Assembly (NCBI RefSeq): GCF_001642955.1
Contig: NZ_LWSK01000031.1
Location: 1 to 53,000, forward strand
Reading direction: 5' to 3'
From: Rubripirellula obstinata
Lineage (GTDB): Bacteria; Planctomycetota; Planctomycetia; Pirellulales; Pirellulaceae
Length of the DNA: 53,000 nt
In this document: positions 44,935 through 53,000 of the stretch, piece after piece
Layout: every line of letters starts with the position of its first letter
Numbering within the stretch: position 1 is the first letter of the stretch
Translations under genes and position numbers: made by a program
Notes under the pieces: generated by a model
Told to the model about the DNA's origin: nothing
Database searches by the model: none
Seen by the model: the letters and a program-made list of their open reading frames with translations, nothing else

Positions 44935-45094
44935 GAGGTGAAATTCGCCTAATTGAGCTTGAAGTTTTTGCGTTTTCGGGGTGTGGAGCGGCATCGTCGC
45001 GCCAGTAGGGCAATCTGTCTAGCCCTTACCGCCACCTGACTTGTAAAGTGCATGGTAATCAAAGCCGTTTAGATGTCGGCAAGTTTCACAATTC

Positions 45095-46102
45095 ATGCAC
45101 ACGCCCGCGCCCTCCATGCCCCCAACTCAGGAATCCTCCACCGAGCCCCCGCCGCTTTGGCCCGATGCCGGCCCGATTTCGCTGGCGATCGACTTCGCCG
45201 CCTACAGCGTGGTTCGGATGTTGGTTGCGGTGATCGGCACCCTGCCAGTGGACATGGGCGATTCGATGTGCCGGTTCATTGCTTGGCTTGCCGCCGGACC
45301 GCTTTCCATTCGGAAAAAACAAACGGACCACAATCTGGACCTGATTTTTCCTTCGGCCACCGCGGATCAGCGAAAGCGTTTGACGTTCGCGATGTGGCAC
45401 CACTTGTTGCTGATGGTGTGTGAAATCGCTTGGGCACAACGCCGACTGCATTTGAGTAATTGGCACGAGCATGTGACGTTCCGAAACAACAAACAGATGC
45501 TGCGTTACATGCTGTCCGACCGGCCGATGGTGATGGTGACGGGACACTTTGGGAATTTTGAGATCGGTGGCTACACGTCGGGATTGATGGGGATCAACAC
45601 CCTGGCGATCGCTCGCCGATTAGACAACCGATTCCTGCACCGCTGGGTCGAACAGTTTCGAAGTGCAAAGGGCCAATTGATGGTCGATAAAGTGGGATGT
45701 GCCCAACGAGTCGACCGCCATCTTGCCGATGGCGGAATCCTTTCGCTGTTAGCCGATCAGCATGCAGGCGAAAAAGGTTGCTGGGTCGATTTTATGGGGG
45801 CCCCCGCATCGTGCCACAAAGCTCTCGCCCTATTCTCGTTGACCCAACAAGCACCGATGGTCGTCGTTTCGACGCGGCGCGTCGGCGGTAAACCGATGCA
45901 ATTCGAGGCCAGTTGCATCGCGATCGCGGATCCAGAAATCGATACTGAAATATGCAGCGGGATGAAGTCGTTAACGCAGTGGTACAACGCTCAGTTGGCC
46001 GAAGCGGTCGCCGAAGCTCCCGAGCAATACTGGTGGCTGCACCGGAGATGGCGAAAGCCGCCCGCCAAAGTCGCCAAGCGGTTGGCGAAAGCTGCCGCAT
46101 AG
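45095..46102 (+). CDS. LpxL/HtrB-type lipid A acyltransferase
   Basis: A membrane-associated acyltransferase of 335 residues that would add a secondary acyl chain to lipid A or a related lipid. The HX4E/D catalytic motif is GHFGNFE (His151, Glu156). Other family text is LADQHAGEKGCWVDFMGAPA and PEQYWWLHRRWRKPP. A hydrophobic helix lies at about 28-50. It supports an LPS-containing outer membrane. It stands alone on the plus strand between minus-strand operons. Confidence 0.88.
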   Translation: MHTPAPSMPPTQESSTEPPPLWPDAGPISLAIDFAAYSVVRMLVAVIGTLPVDMGDSMCRFIAWLAAGPLSIRKKQTDHNLDLIFPSATADQRKRLTFAMWHHLLLMVCEIAWAQRRLHLSNWHEHVTFRNNKQMLRYMLSDRPMVMVTGHFGNFEIGGYTSGLMGINTLAIARRLDNRFLHRWVEQFRSAKGQLMVDKVGCAQRVDRHLADGGILSLLADQHAGEKGCWVDFMGAPASCHKALALFSLTQQAPMVVVSTRRVGGKPMQFEASCIAIADPEIDTEICSGMKSLTQWYNAQLAEAVAEAPEQYWWLHRRWRKPPAKVAKRLAKAAA

Positions 46103-46173
46103 GGTGAAACGCGACGGATTGTCCAAGTTAGAAAAACCATGCTCGCGAAGCACCCGGCAAACGGCTTTCACCG

Positions 46174-46674
46174 CTACGCGGCTTCGTCGAACAGTCCGCC
46201 CTGACCCGTCGGGCGATGCTGTGATCCGGCGCTGTCTTTCTTGTAGGTTTCCGGAGTTTGCGATCCTGAAATGGTTTTCAGAAGATCGCTGGTCAAATCA
46301 GCGAGATGGAATTGGCAGACGAACAACGCGGTCGCTCGTTCGTGAGTCAGCTTGACTTTCTCGCTCACTTCTTCACAGCGTCGGGCTAGCCTGGCATCAT
46401 CGATGTGGAAGGTGGACTTCAGTTTTTCGGTGAGCGTTGTGCCGTTTTCAGGCGCGTCTGTTGCTCTTAGCAAGTCGTCTCGCTTGGCAACCATTGCTTC
46501 CAGTTCAACCAAGGCGACTTCCAACTGAGCCGTTGACTCGTTGATCTCCTGCGACTTTGCTCCCAGTGTCCCCATGCGGGTTTCATCCAGGATCAAATCT
46601 ATTTTTTCGGAGAGCTGATCGAGCGTTTCGACATAGTGCTCGACTCGGCTAATCCACTTTTGCTGGTTCGGCAT
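46174..46674 (-). CDS. flgN: FlgN-like flagellar export chaperone
   Basis: A 166-residue, mostly helical cytosolic protein with a long coiled-coil-like core (EINESTAQLEVALVELEAMV). FlgN binds the hook-filament junction proteins FlgK and FlgL. Sequence similarity is weak and the call rests on size, helical content and its place directly after flgJ. Its ATG overlaps the flgJ stop by one base (TAATG). Confidence 0.6.
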   Translation of the reverse strand: MPNQQKWISRVEHYVETLDQLSEKIDLILDETRMGTLGAKSQEINESTAQLEVALVELEAMVAKRDDLLRATDAPENGTTLTEKLKSTFHIDDARLARRCEEVSEKVKLTHERATALFVCQFHLADLTSDLLKTISGSQTPETYKKDSAGSQHRPTGQGGLFDEAA

Positions 46675-47057
46675 TACGCTCTCCTTTGCATGTTGAACAA
46701 TTCAAACATGGGATCCGAAAATCTGTCCGCGGACGATTCGGTCATGTCATCAACAATGTGCTGATCGAGTTGCTGTTGAAAGACTTCTTCGGTCCGACCA
46801 CCGTGCATGTAGGCGGGTTTGCCGACCGTTTTTCGCATCGACGACAACATGCTGCCGAACAACGTCTGGCCGACGAAATCGGTGAACGCTTCTCGCAATT
46901 CGGGTGAGGATGCATCAGGATCGCTAAGCGAAGCCGGCAGTTTACCGTCTTGGCTCAAGCCGTTCTTACCGGACGCATTCTGCAGCGCCGCGGATTCATG
47001 CAGCATCGGCGATTGCATTGCTGCGTTGGGCAGCATGGATCGATTTTGAATATTCAT
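46674..47057 (-). CDS. flgJ: FlgJ rod-binding domain protein
   Basis: A 127-residue protein equivalent to the N-terminal rod-binding/capping domain of FlgJ, with no peptidoglycan hydrolase domain. Typical text is FVGQTLFGSMLSSMRKTVG and the C-terminal EEVFQQQLDQHIVDDM. The hydrolase function must be supplied by another protein. It lies 31 bp after flgI. Confidence 0.82.
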   Translation of the reverse strand: MNIQNRSMLPNAAMQSPMLHESAALQNASGKNGLSQDGKLPASLSDPDASSPELREAFTDFVGQTLFGSMLSSMRKTVGKPAYMHGGRTEEVFQQQLDQHIVDDMTESSADRFSDPMFELFNMQRRA

Positions 47058-47088
47058 TTTACGTTTGTTGGTTTATGGAAAGACCACT

Positions 47089-48177
47089 TCACTGGAACAC
47101 GACTTCACCATACAGATCACCTTTTCGCTTCAGCGTCTTGATGATGGCGATCAAATCTTCGGCGGGAACATCGAGCGCGTTAAGTGCGTCAGCGAGACTC
47201 TTCAGTTTTGCGTTCGCGGGAACATCATTCTTGTCACCCACGGCCACAAACCCTCCGCCACCGCCGGCTTCGATTCGCAGGTTGCGGTGTGTCACCAGAA
47301 CGGGTGCGACTTCGACATCTTTGCCGATCACGACCACGCCATCACGTTCATTGATGACGACGCGTGACGAGTGGTTGTTAATCTGAATCGTCGTGCCCAG
47401 CAGGAACGAGATGAACTTGATTGGATTGTCGCGATACAGTTCGGGGATCAGCACCTCGATGTGCAGTTGATCGATCGCACGGGCAGACGTTCGCCCTGAT
47501 TTTCCTGTACCGGTCGCGTCACCAAGCGTCAGTGAAGACAAACCATTGATCTCGTCTTCGATTCGCTGGGCGGTGTCGAAACTGGCGAAGTCTTTTTCCA
47601 GAATCAGCGTGATCTTGCCGTCTTTTTGGTACTGGGCGGAAACACTCGCTTCCATCTTGGCACCACCTTGGATCTTTGCCGTCGTTGCTGGTCCATCCAG
47701 TGACACGTTCAGTGCGCCTTGGGCCATCGCATAGACGGTTGGATTGTCGGATCGCGGCCCCAACAAGGGTGTCAGCATCAACGTGCCACCTTCAAGACTC
47801 TTGGCGTTGATCGCGTTGATCGTCACGTTCAGCGAGTCACCGGCTTGTGCGCCGACGGCCGGTACCGTGGCGGTTACAAACACCATGGCAACATTTTTTG
47901 CGTCGGCGACGTCGTCTAGGTTTAGTTGTCCCGTTCGGTCGATCGAAATTGGACCGCCCATCAATTGCATCATTCGCGCGAGTGCTCGAGCGGTCGGGGC
48001 AGCGCCCGAATCGCCGGTGCCACGAAGACCGACAACGAGTCCTAGACCTTGCAGCGTGTTGGTTTCCTGTCCTTTGACGCGGCAGATGTTTGCGAGCCTC
48101 ATGCCTGCAGCGTCAACGCTTGTTAGCGAAGTGATGAAAACCGTTAAGGCGAGAATGAGACGAATCATTTGATTCAC
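47089..48177 (-). CDS. flgI: Flagellar P-ring protein FlgI
   Basis: It forms the periplasmic P ring around the flagellar rod. The 362 residues begin with a signal peptide (LALTVFITSLTSVDA). Family text is RLANICRVKGQETNTLQGLGLVVGL (in part), GTGDSG, SLEGGTLMLTPL, VVINERDGVVVIG and the C-terminal DALNALDVPAEDLIAIIKTL. It lies between flgH and flgJ. Confidence 0.95.
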   Translation of the reverse strand: MNQMIRLILALTVFITSLTSVDAAGMRLANICRVKGQETNTLQGLGLVVGLRGTGDSGAAPTARALARMMQLMGGPISIDRTGQLNLDDVADAKNVAMVFVTATVPAVGAQAGDSLNVTINAINAKSLEGGTLMLTPLLGPRSDNPTVYAMAQGALNVSLDGPATTAKIQGGAKMEASVSAQYQKDGKITLILEKDFASFDTAQRIEDEINGLSSLTLGDATGTGKSGRTSARAIDQLHIEVLIPELYRDNPIKFISFLLGTTIQINNHSSRVVINERDGVVVIGKDVEVAPVLVTHRNLRIEAGGGGGFVAVGDKNDVPANAKLKSLADALNALDVPAEDLIAIIKTLKRKGDLYGEVVFQ

Positions 48178-48251
48178 AGCAATGAAAGAATGGTCGTTGA
48201 TAGTTTCAGCAAAACGTTACGGAATTGTCCCAAAACAACTTTCCGACTTCC

Positions 48252-48317
48252 CAACCCGAACGCGTAAGCGAGGGATCTTGTTTGACTCGCGGATCCCTCG
48301 CTTACGCGTTCGGGTTG
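48252..48317. repeat. Perfect hairpin repeat between flgH and flgI
   Basis: Arms 48252-48277 and 48292-48317 are perfect 26-bp inverted repeats, with core CCGAACGCGTAAGCGAGGGA and a 14-nt loop. It fills much of the 191-bp gap between flgH and flgI, unlike the tight spacing elsewhere in the operon. It may attenuate or process the operon mRNA. Confidence 0.82.
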
Positions 48318-48368
48318 AGATTAGGATTGGGTGGAGGATCATTCACTTGAAATCAATAGGGTCAGTTC

Positions 48369-49145
48369 TTAAAACGGTTGCACTCGGTCGAACCAACGTT
48401 GAAACCAGCCACGTTTGTATCCGTCTCGCAAATGACCGCGATCGTCTTTGCGGATTTCTAGATCGATCAAGTCTTTACTGAGCACGACGTTGTCAGGTGC
48501 GATGTCTTGCCCCCGGCATATCCCGGTCAAAGAGGTTTCCCAGAGATTGTCGTTGACGCGAATTTGTTTGCGTGCTTCGAGTACTAACAAACCGTTGGGC
48601 CGGATGTCCACCACGGTTGCAGCGATGTTGAAGGTCATCGATTCGCGAGATTCAACGGTGGACTCGGCTCGGTTGTTGTTAATCGACTGGGTGCCCACCG
48701 CAGGGTCGCCGTTGGCTTGTTGGTCGGGACGCAGCCGAAAATCTCTCAGGCTAATCCAGTCCGTCAACACTGCCTGATAGAGCGAGATTTTGCGTGATTC
48801 AGCAGAACCTTCGGCCATCACTCGAGTGATTTCATCGACGCGAATCGTCACGACATCGTTTTTGCTATAGGTGCGAATCGCGGGTGCTGGTTGGTGTGTC
48901 CAACTAACGCGATCCAGCATCAAAGGTTGGTTCTGGTTGCCACCTACCGGGCTGGCTGCTGGACCGGTCTGTTCTATCTGTCCCGGTTGGAATACACCTG
49001 GCTGAAGACCATTTTGCACCGGGGTCGCCGGTCTTGGCGGGATCGCACGCAGCAGTGAACTGTCTTGTGATTCAGCAGGCGAGGCCATGCTGATCAGCAC
49101 GAAGGTCGCAATGGCTATGGAATAGGTTGTCGTGAATTTGTTCAT
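48369..49145 (-). CDS. flgH: Flagellar L-ring protein FlgH, without lipobox cysteine
   Basis: It forms the outer-membrane L ring. In 258 residues, the family segments VVTIRVDEITRVMAEGSAES, ESMTFNIAATVVDIRPNGLL and ICRGQDIAPDNVVLSKDLID are clear. FlgH is normally a lipoprotein, but the signal here (ATFVLISMASPAES) has no cysteine at the cleavage site. The ATG overlaps the flgA stop by 4 bp. Confidence 0.9.
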   Translation of the reverse strand: MNKFTTTYSIAIATFVLISMASPAESQDSSLLRAIPPRPATPVQNGLQPGVFQPGQIEQTGPAASPVGGNQNQPLMLDRVSWTHQPAPAIRTYSKNDVVTIRVDEITRVMAEGSAESRKISLYQAVLTDWISLRDFRLRPDQQANGDPAVGTQSINNNRAESTVESRESMTFNIAATVVDIRPNGLLVLEARKQIRVNDNLWETSLTGICRGQDIAPDNVVLSKDLIDLEIRKDDRGHLRDGYKRGWFQRWFDRVQPF

Positions 49146-50341
49146 CGAACTACGGGTGCTCTGGTAAGGATTTCGGCAACCCCGATATCTGCCACTCGGG
49201 CGACAAGCCGCTTTCTTGGGTTCATGGTTTCCAATTCGATCAGTTCGCCTTTGGCACCATTGCCCATCGCTTTGGCGTTGGTCGAAACGCTGACGCCACC
49301 GCCTAGCACGCGAATTTCGATTAGGTCACCGCGATGAATCAGAATCGGTGACCCGACATCTGATTGCGAAATCGGTTGCCCAGAACGCAGCGGGGCACGA
49401 GCTTCTTTGCCGACCAACTGAACAATCTCAGTTGCAGCATCACTGGGCATCTTGTCCGCCTGAATCGGTTTGAGTTCTAAGTCGGTTCGTCGGAGCAATT
49501 CGCCGCGACCGAGTGTGCGACTGGCGACGACAATCATCGGGTGAGCGGTCAGATTGATGGTGATCTCGCAACTGACCGGTCCCGCCAATTTTCGAGCATC
49601 GATTTTGAATCGGCACTCGCCTTCGCTGATCTCAGTGACTGGCGTAAGCCCGTTGACGCGGACGATGTGCCTGAGCGATTCAAGCGAACGTTGGTCGGTT
49701 GGAATTTCCACTTCGTAAGCGTGATCGATGTCTGGGTGAAATCTTCTTATCGCCAAGTCAATCCAATGCAGTACTTGTCGAAATTCGCTTGCGGAAAGCG
49801 GGTCAGATTCTTCGACGACTTCTGTTTCTGTCGCGACGGTTTCACCGGGAATCGCCGGGGTTTGATATGCCGTTTGCTGAAGCGGATTGGCGACCGGTTT
49901 TGCCGGAATGTTGTTGGAAGCGGCGCTGGCGTGGTAGTGAACGTGAATCGTTTCCGGCCCCATCCAATCAATCGAATGAGGCGTGGCTTCTGCACCCAGG
50001 ATGATGGATGTCAAACGATCGCGATCAATGGTCATCGCTTGCCCGCCGACCGGGACCAGACCAATCGGTGATTGCGAAAGACGCTGCCATGCGGCCAAGC
50101 CAGGATTGATCGGCTTGATCACATCACCCAGTCGGACAATCGGCGACGAAACAACCACCGACGCACGAGTTTCGAACGCCCATCGCGTTGTCGCAGTCGT
50201 TCGTGATGCATTGGTTGGCACGACGAAATCGGACCGACCTCGTTGCGCGCACGCATCATCCGCCAATCCAATCAAGCTTGCAAAAAGGATGATGGAAACG
50301 AAGGGGCGTAAAGCTTGGGTAAATCGAATGATTGAATTCAC
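49142..50341 (-). CDS. flgA: Flagella basal body P-ring formation protein FlgA, long form
   Basis: A periplasmic chaperone for P-ring assembly. The signal peptide ends near DDACAQ. The C-terminal SAF/FlgA region has VVASRTLGRGELLRRTDLEL, GKEARAPLRSGQPI and GDLIEIRVLGGGVSVST. At 399 residues it is much longer than the usual 220 or so; the extra N-terminal part includes its own SAF-like stretch (SPIVRLGDVIKPI) and a poorly conserved linker at about 145-185. It lies between flgG and flgH. Confidence 0.85.
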   Translation of the reverse strand: MNSIIRFTQALRPFVSIILFASLIGLADDACAQRGRSDFVVPTNASRTTATTRWAFETRASVVVSSPIVRLGDVIKPINPGLAAWQRLSQSPIGLVPVGGQAMTIDRDRLTSIILGAEATPHSIDWMGPETIHVHYHASAASNNIPAKPVANPLQQTAYQTPAIPGETVATETEVVEESDPLSASEFRQVLHWIDLAIRRFHPDIDHAYEVEIPTDQRSLESLRHIVRVNGLTPVTEISEGECRFKIDARKLAGPVSCEITINLTAHPMIVVASRTLGRGELLRRTDLELKPIQADKMPSDAATEIVQLVGKEARAPLRSGQPISQSDVGSPILIHRGDLIEIRVLGGGVSVSTNAKAMGNGAKGELIELETMNPRKRLVARVADIGVAEILTRAPVVR

Positions 50342-50356
50342 GGAAAGGGGTTTAAC

Positions 50357-51163
50357 TTAGAAACGTCTTAGGTTTGAAATGTTCTGCATGATTTGGTCAC
50401 CCGCCTGCACTGCCTGACTGTTCAATTCAAAGGCTCGCTGAGTGGTGATCAAGTCGATCAATTCTTGAACGGGTTCGACATTGGATGCTTCCAAACTTCC
50501 TTGGCGAATCACACCGAGCCCCTGTTCACCTGGGTTGGACAATTGCTCGGGGCCGGACGCGTCGGTTTGCGAGTACATGTTCTCACCATTTTTCAGCAAC
50601 CCGTCCGGGTTGATGAAGGTGGCCATTTGGATCTGACCTTGGATCGCAAGTTCGACCTGTCCCGGCACTCGCGTCATCACTTCGCCGTTTGCGTTGATCG
50701 AAATCGCTTCGGCGTCGTTTGGAATCGTGATTGGTGGATCGATCAATCGCCCAACCGCGGCTGAACCGATGACTAGCTGGCCGTTGGCGTTGATGTCCAG
50801 GTTTCCGGCACGCGTGTACATCGGCAATTGAGTCGATGGGTCCAGGACCTTCAGGTATCCCTTGCCTTGGATTGCAATGTCTAGTTCGCGGCCGGTTGCT
50901 TGAAGGGTTCCTTGTCGCTGATCGGTTTGCGTGCTGGTGACTCGCACACCCAAACCGGTTTGCGTACCAACAGCGGTCGGCGTTTGCGTTGCATCTTGAA
51001 CACCGGGATAGACCTGAGTTCGATAGAGTAGGTCTTCGAAGTTGGCGCGATCTTTCTTGAAACCCGTGGTGTTAATGTTAGCCAGATTATTGGCGATCAC
51101 ATCCAACTTGGTTTCCATCGCCTCCATGCCGGTGGCGGCGGTGTAAAGTGTTTGTACTGACAT
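50357..51163 (-). CDS. flgG: Flagellar distal rod protein FlgG
   Basis: It forms the distal rod. The 268 residues have the N-terminal MSVQTLYTAATGMEAMETKL and NNLANINTTGFK, and the C-terminal ASNVEPVQELIDLITTQRAF. GLGVRVTSTQTDQRQG and length identify FlgG rather than FlgE or FlgF. It is followed 15 bp later by flgA. Confidence 0.95.
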   Translation of the reverse strand: MSVQTLYTAATGMEAMETKLDVIANNLANINTTGFKKDRANFEDLLYRTQVYPGVQDATQTPTAVGTQTGLGVRVTSTQTDQRQGTLQATGRELDIAIQGKGYLKVLDPSTQLPMYTRAGNLDINANGQLVIGSAAVGRLIDPPITIPNDAEAISINANGEVMTRVPGQVELAIQGQIQMATFINPDGLLKNGENMYSQTDASGPEQLSNPGEQGLGVIRQGSLEASNVEPVQELIDLITTQRAFELNSQAVQAGDQIMQNISNLRRF

Positions 51164-51175
51164 CTGAAAAGCCTT

Positions 51176-51270
51176 TAGCGGTTAGCGGTTAGCTGATAGC
51201 TTCATTAAACGGGTTTGGTGAGGAAGGTCAGAGAAGAAAAGCTAATAGCGAAACGCTCATAGCTAATCGC
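51176..51270. other. Short direct and inverted TTAGC repeats between flgF and flgG
   Basis: GCGGTTAGCGGTTAGCTGAT near 51178 and GCTAATAGCG...ATAGCTAATCGCT near 51240-51270 form short direct and inverted repeats. They fill the 111-bp gap. No gene is present. Confidence 0.45.
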
Positions 51271-51274
51271 TCTC

Positions 51275-52027
51275 TCACTGTTGCAATACTCTTGAAATCA
51301 GGGTGCCCATAACCGAATCTTGGTTTTGGATCATGCGCACGTTGGCCTCGTAGACACGCGAAGTTTCGATCAGTTCCATCATCGCGCCGGTGGGACTGAC
51401 GGCCGATTGTTCCAGCATTCCCGAGACGACTTTTCGCTGTCCAGGCTGAACGACATCAAATTCAGCCAACGCCTTGAACTGGCTGTCGCCAAGATGCGTT
51501 AGGTCGCCCAGGTTCTTCGGTTTCGCCAACATCAATTCGTGAGTCGTTTCGCCCTGTTGAATCCGTCCGTCGGGGCCGACGTTGATCGGAATGCCGGGTT
51601 CGATTTGAATGGGTTGTCCATTGGTTGCCAAAACTTTGTCGCCATTTTCGTTGATCATGCGACCTTGCGAATCGAACAAGAAATTTCCGGCTCGGGTCAG
51701 CCGTTGTTCGTCACCTCGGCTGACGACAAAAAATGATTCTTCGTCGTTGATGGCAAAGTCAGTTTCACGGCCGGTCGCCTTCATCGGGCCTTGGGCGTAC
51801 TGAGTTTCTGACGGCCGAATGGTGACACCGCCGCCGATGTCATCCGCCCCGCCCATGCCTGGGACGACGTTGCCTTGTTCGATCATTTCGGCGAATCGGG
51901 CCTGCAAAACCGACTGTTGCGGCTTGAAACCAGGCGTTTCCACGTTAGCCAGGTTATTGCTCAGCACCTTCATGCGATGGCTTTGCGCATGAGCCCCCGA
52001 GGCAGACATGTAGACACCGTATGGCAT
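51275..52027 (-). CDS. flgF: Flagellar proximal rod protein, FlgF-like
   Basis: A 250-residue rod/hook family protein. The N-terminal MSASGAHAQSHRMKVLSNN and NLANVETPGFKP and the C-terminal MMELIETSRVYEANVRMIQ are family hallmarks. TDFAINDEESFFVVSRGDEQ and FTRAGNF-like text (here LTRAGNFLFDSQG) fit FlgF. Its place before flgG supports this. It is the first gene of the rod/ring operon. Confidence 0.85.
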   Translation of the reverse strand: MPYGVYMSASGAHAQSHRMKVLSNNLANVETPGFKPQQSVLQARFAEMIEQGNVVPGMGGADDIGGGVTIRPSETQYAQGPMKATGRETDFAINDEESFFVVSRGDEQRLTRAGNFLFDSQGRMINENGDKVLATNGQPIQIEPGIPINVGPDGRIQQGETTHELMLAKPKNLGDLTHLGDSQFKALAEFDVVQPGQRKVVSGMLEQSAVSPTGAMMELIETSRVYEANVRMIQNQDSVMGTLISRVLQQ

Positions 52028-52170
52028 TGCGTGGATTTCCTATCAGGAGTTTTTGCGAATCTTTTGCAAGATTCATTCAAGCGACCCTTTGGCGATAACA
52101 CTTCCGGGGAAACCAAGACAAGAGCGATCCGGTGTCGTGTGCAAAAACGCCTATCGGCGGAACGCTAAAA

Positions 52171-52246
52171 GTAGGCCGTAGCGAGTGAGACGAGTTACGG
52201 CAGAGCTGCACAAAATGCCTTTACTCGCTCCGCTCGCTACGGCCTA
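52171..52246. repeat. Family A palindromic repeat upstream of flgF
   Basis: Arms 52171-52202 and 52216-52246 start GTAGGCCGTAGCGAGTGAG and close CTCGCTACGGCCTA, imperfectly paired. It lies within the 366-bp gap between flgF and the DUF2780-like gene; apart from promoters, nothing else is recognisable in that gap. Confidence 0.75.
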
Positions 52247-52393
52247 AAAAAAGCCAGCCGACCAACTTTCCTGCCACCCGATTGCTTCGCTGTCATTGGG
52301 GGGTGTTGCCTTGATCAATCTTGATGCCAAAAATAATGGCCGGTCGCGATTCTGCGACGCCGAAACCCTTTCCCACGATCGAGAGATTCAACG

Positions 52394-52816
52394 GTGGACG
52401 AATTGATTCAACAACTGACAGCGAAACTTGGTATCGATGAATCGGTTGCTCAGGCGGCGACAGGCAAAGCGATGGCGATGGTCAAAGCAAATGTCGGCGA
52501 AGATCTGTTTAGCAAAATCTCCTCGGCCGTTCCGGGTGCTAGCGATGTGGCTGACGCCGGTGCAGAGGAAGCCCTGCCAAGCGAAGGCGGCGGCGGAATG
52601 CTTGGATCGCTGGCCGGTATGGCGTCAAAAGCCTTGGGCGGATCCGCTGGCAGCGGGCTTGAATTGGGCGCAGCTCTCGGTGACGCCGGTTTGCCAACCG
52701 ATCAAATGGGCAGTTTTGTTTCCACGATCGTTGAGTTTCTAAAAGACAAAGTCGGTGACGAAGTCATGGACCAAGTCTTGGCAAAATTCCCAATGCTGAA
52801 AACACTGATCGGCTAA
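52394..52816 (+). CDS. DUF2780-like protein
   Basis: A 140-residue protein with a GTG start. It has an N-terminal helix pair (ELIQQLTAKLGIDESVAQAA), a Gly/Ala-rich middle (about 55-95), and a C-terminal block FVSTIVEFLKDKVGDEVMDQ followed by PMLKTLIG. This matches the general shape of DUF2780 (VcgC/VcgE) proteins, whose function is not known. No signal peptide. It stands alone, divergent from the flagellar operon. Confidence 0.6.
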   Translation: MDELIQQLTAKLGIDESVAQAATGKAMAMVKANVGEDLFSKISSAVPGASDVADAGAEEALPSEGGGGMLGSLAGMASKALGGSAGSGLELGAALGDAGLPTDQMGSFVSTIVEFLKDKVGDEVMDQVLAKFPMLKTLIG

Positions 52817-52911
52817 GCGAATGCTTGTTCCGGCCAACGTTGGCATCAACTACTTTAAAGCCGGGCCGCGACGCGTAAGCGGCAGGGCCAACCGGATTGC
52901 CCGAGGCTAGC

Positions 52912-53000
52912 CCGATAAAATCATTGCAACGCAGCAAATTGGGCAAGCTGCACCATGGCCGACAACACAAACTGCAACGGTGGGAAACATCGTGGCGACA
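52912..53000. repeat. Repeat shared with the left end of the window, inverted
   Basis: The core 52927-52959 is identical over 33 bp to the reverse complement of 110-142, and similarity continues for about 45 bp beyond it. It runs off the window end. Positions 52817-52911 hold fragments resembling other repeat families (GCTTGTTCCGGCC; GACGCGTAAGCGGCAGG). No gene is seen. Confidence 0.65.

Overview
The window looks like chromosomal DNA of a marine or aquatic planctomycete of the Rhodopirellula/Pirellulales type. This is inferred from the gene content: formylglycine-type sulfatases and exo-glycosidases with export signals, many imperfect palindromic repeats between genes, a Gram-negative flagellar L/P-ring operon, and an LpxL-type acyltransferase. 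No rRNA, tRNA, CRISPR array or intact insertion sequence was seen.

Layout. (1) 296-8955 and 17504-24942 hold a sulfated-polysaccharide utilisation region: a GH3 glycosidase, a sugar-porter MFS transporter, two GH78 alpha-L-rhamnosidases, a GH88 unsaturated-uronyl hydrolase and two sulfatases. Rhamnose, uronic acid and sulfate together suggest an ulvan-like substrate (inference). (2) 9132-17126 is a ten-gene Mrp-type cation/proton antiporter operon with the order E-F-G-MbhD/E-B-C-D-D'-small-D''. It has a split MrpA, three NuoL/M/N-like subunits and a histidine-rich MrpC, and it sits inside the sugar region. (3) 25127-28336 has a three-PAS (approximate) hybrid histidine kinase with two receiver domains, divergent from a 92-residue protein that carries what looks like a lone H-box. 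(4) 28467-30505 is a scar region. A nested palindromic element is followed by two remnants of one MmeI/type IIG-like DNA methyltransferase gene. Between the remnants lies a three-gene cassette on the opposite strand whose first product resembles HYD1-type ADP-ribosyltransferase toxins.

(5) 30530-43156 is an almost complete purine catabolism locus. XdhABC makes urate. Uricase, HIU hydrolase and an allantoinase-OHCU decarboxylase fusion take it to allantoate. AllC and AllE take it to ureidoglycolate. No known ureidoglycolate lyase or dehydrogenase is present; instead there is an M20 hydrolase and a ketol-acid-reductoisomerase-like protein that has lost the catalytic lysine and two of the four metal-ligand acids. 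That protein is my best candidate for an undescribed activity. (6) 43212-46102 has prs, a GlmU-type nucleotidyltransferase and an LpxL-like acyltransferase. (7) 46174-52027 is a flagellar rod and ring operon in the order flgF-flgG-flgA-flgH-flgI-flgJ-flgN, followed outward by a DUF2780-like gene.

Several families of palindromic repeats lie between genes, and one 33-bp core appears at both ends of the window in opposite orientation.
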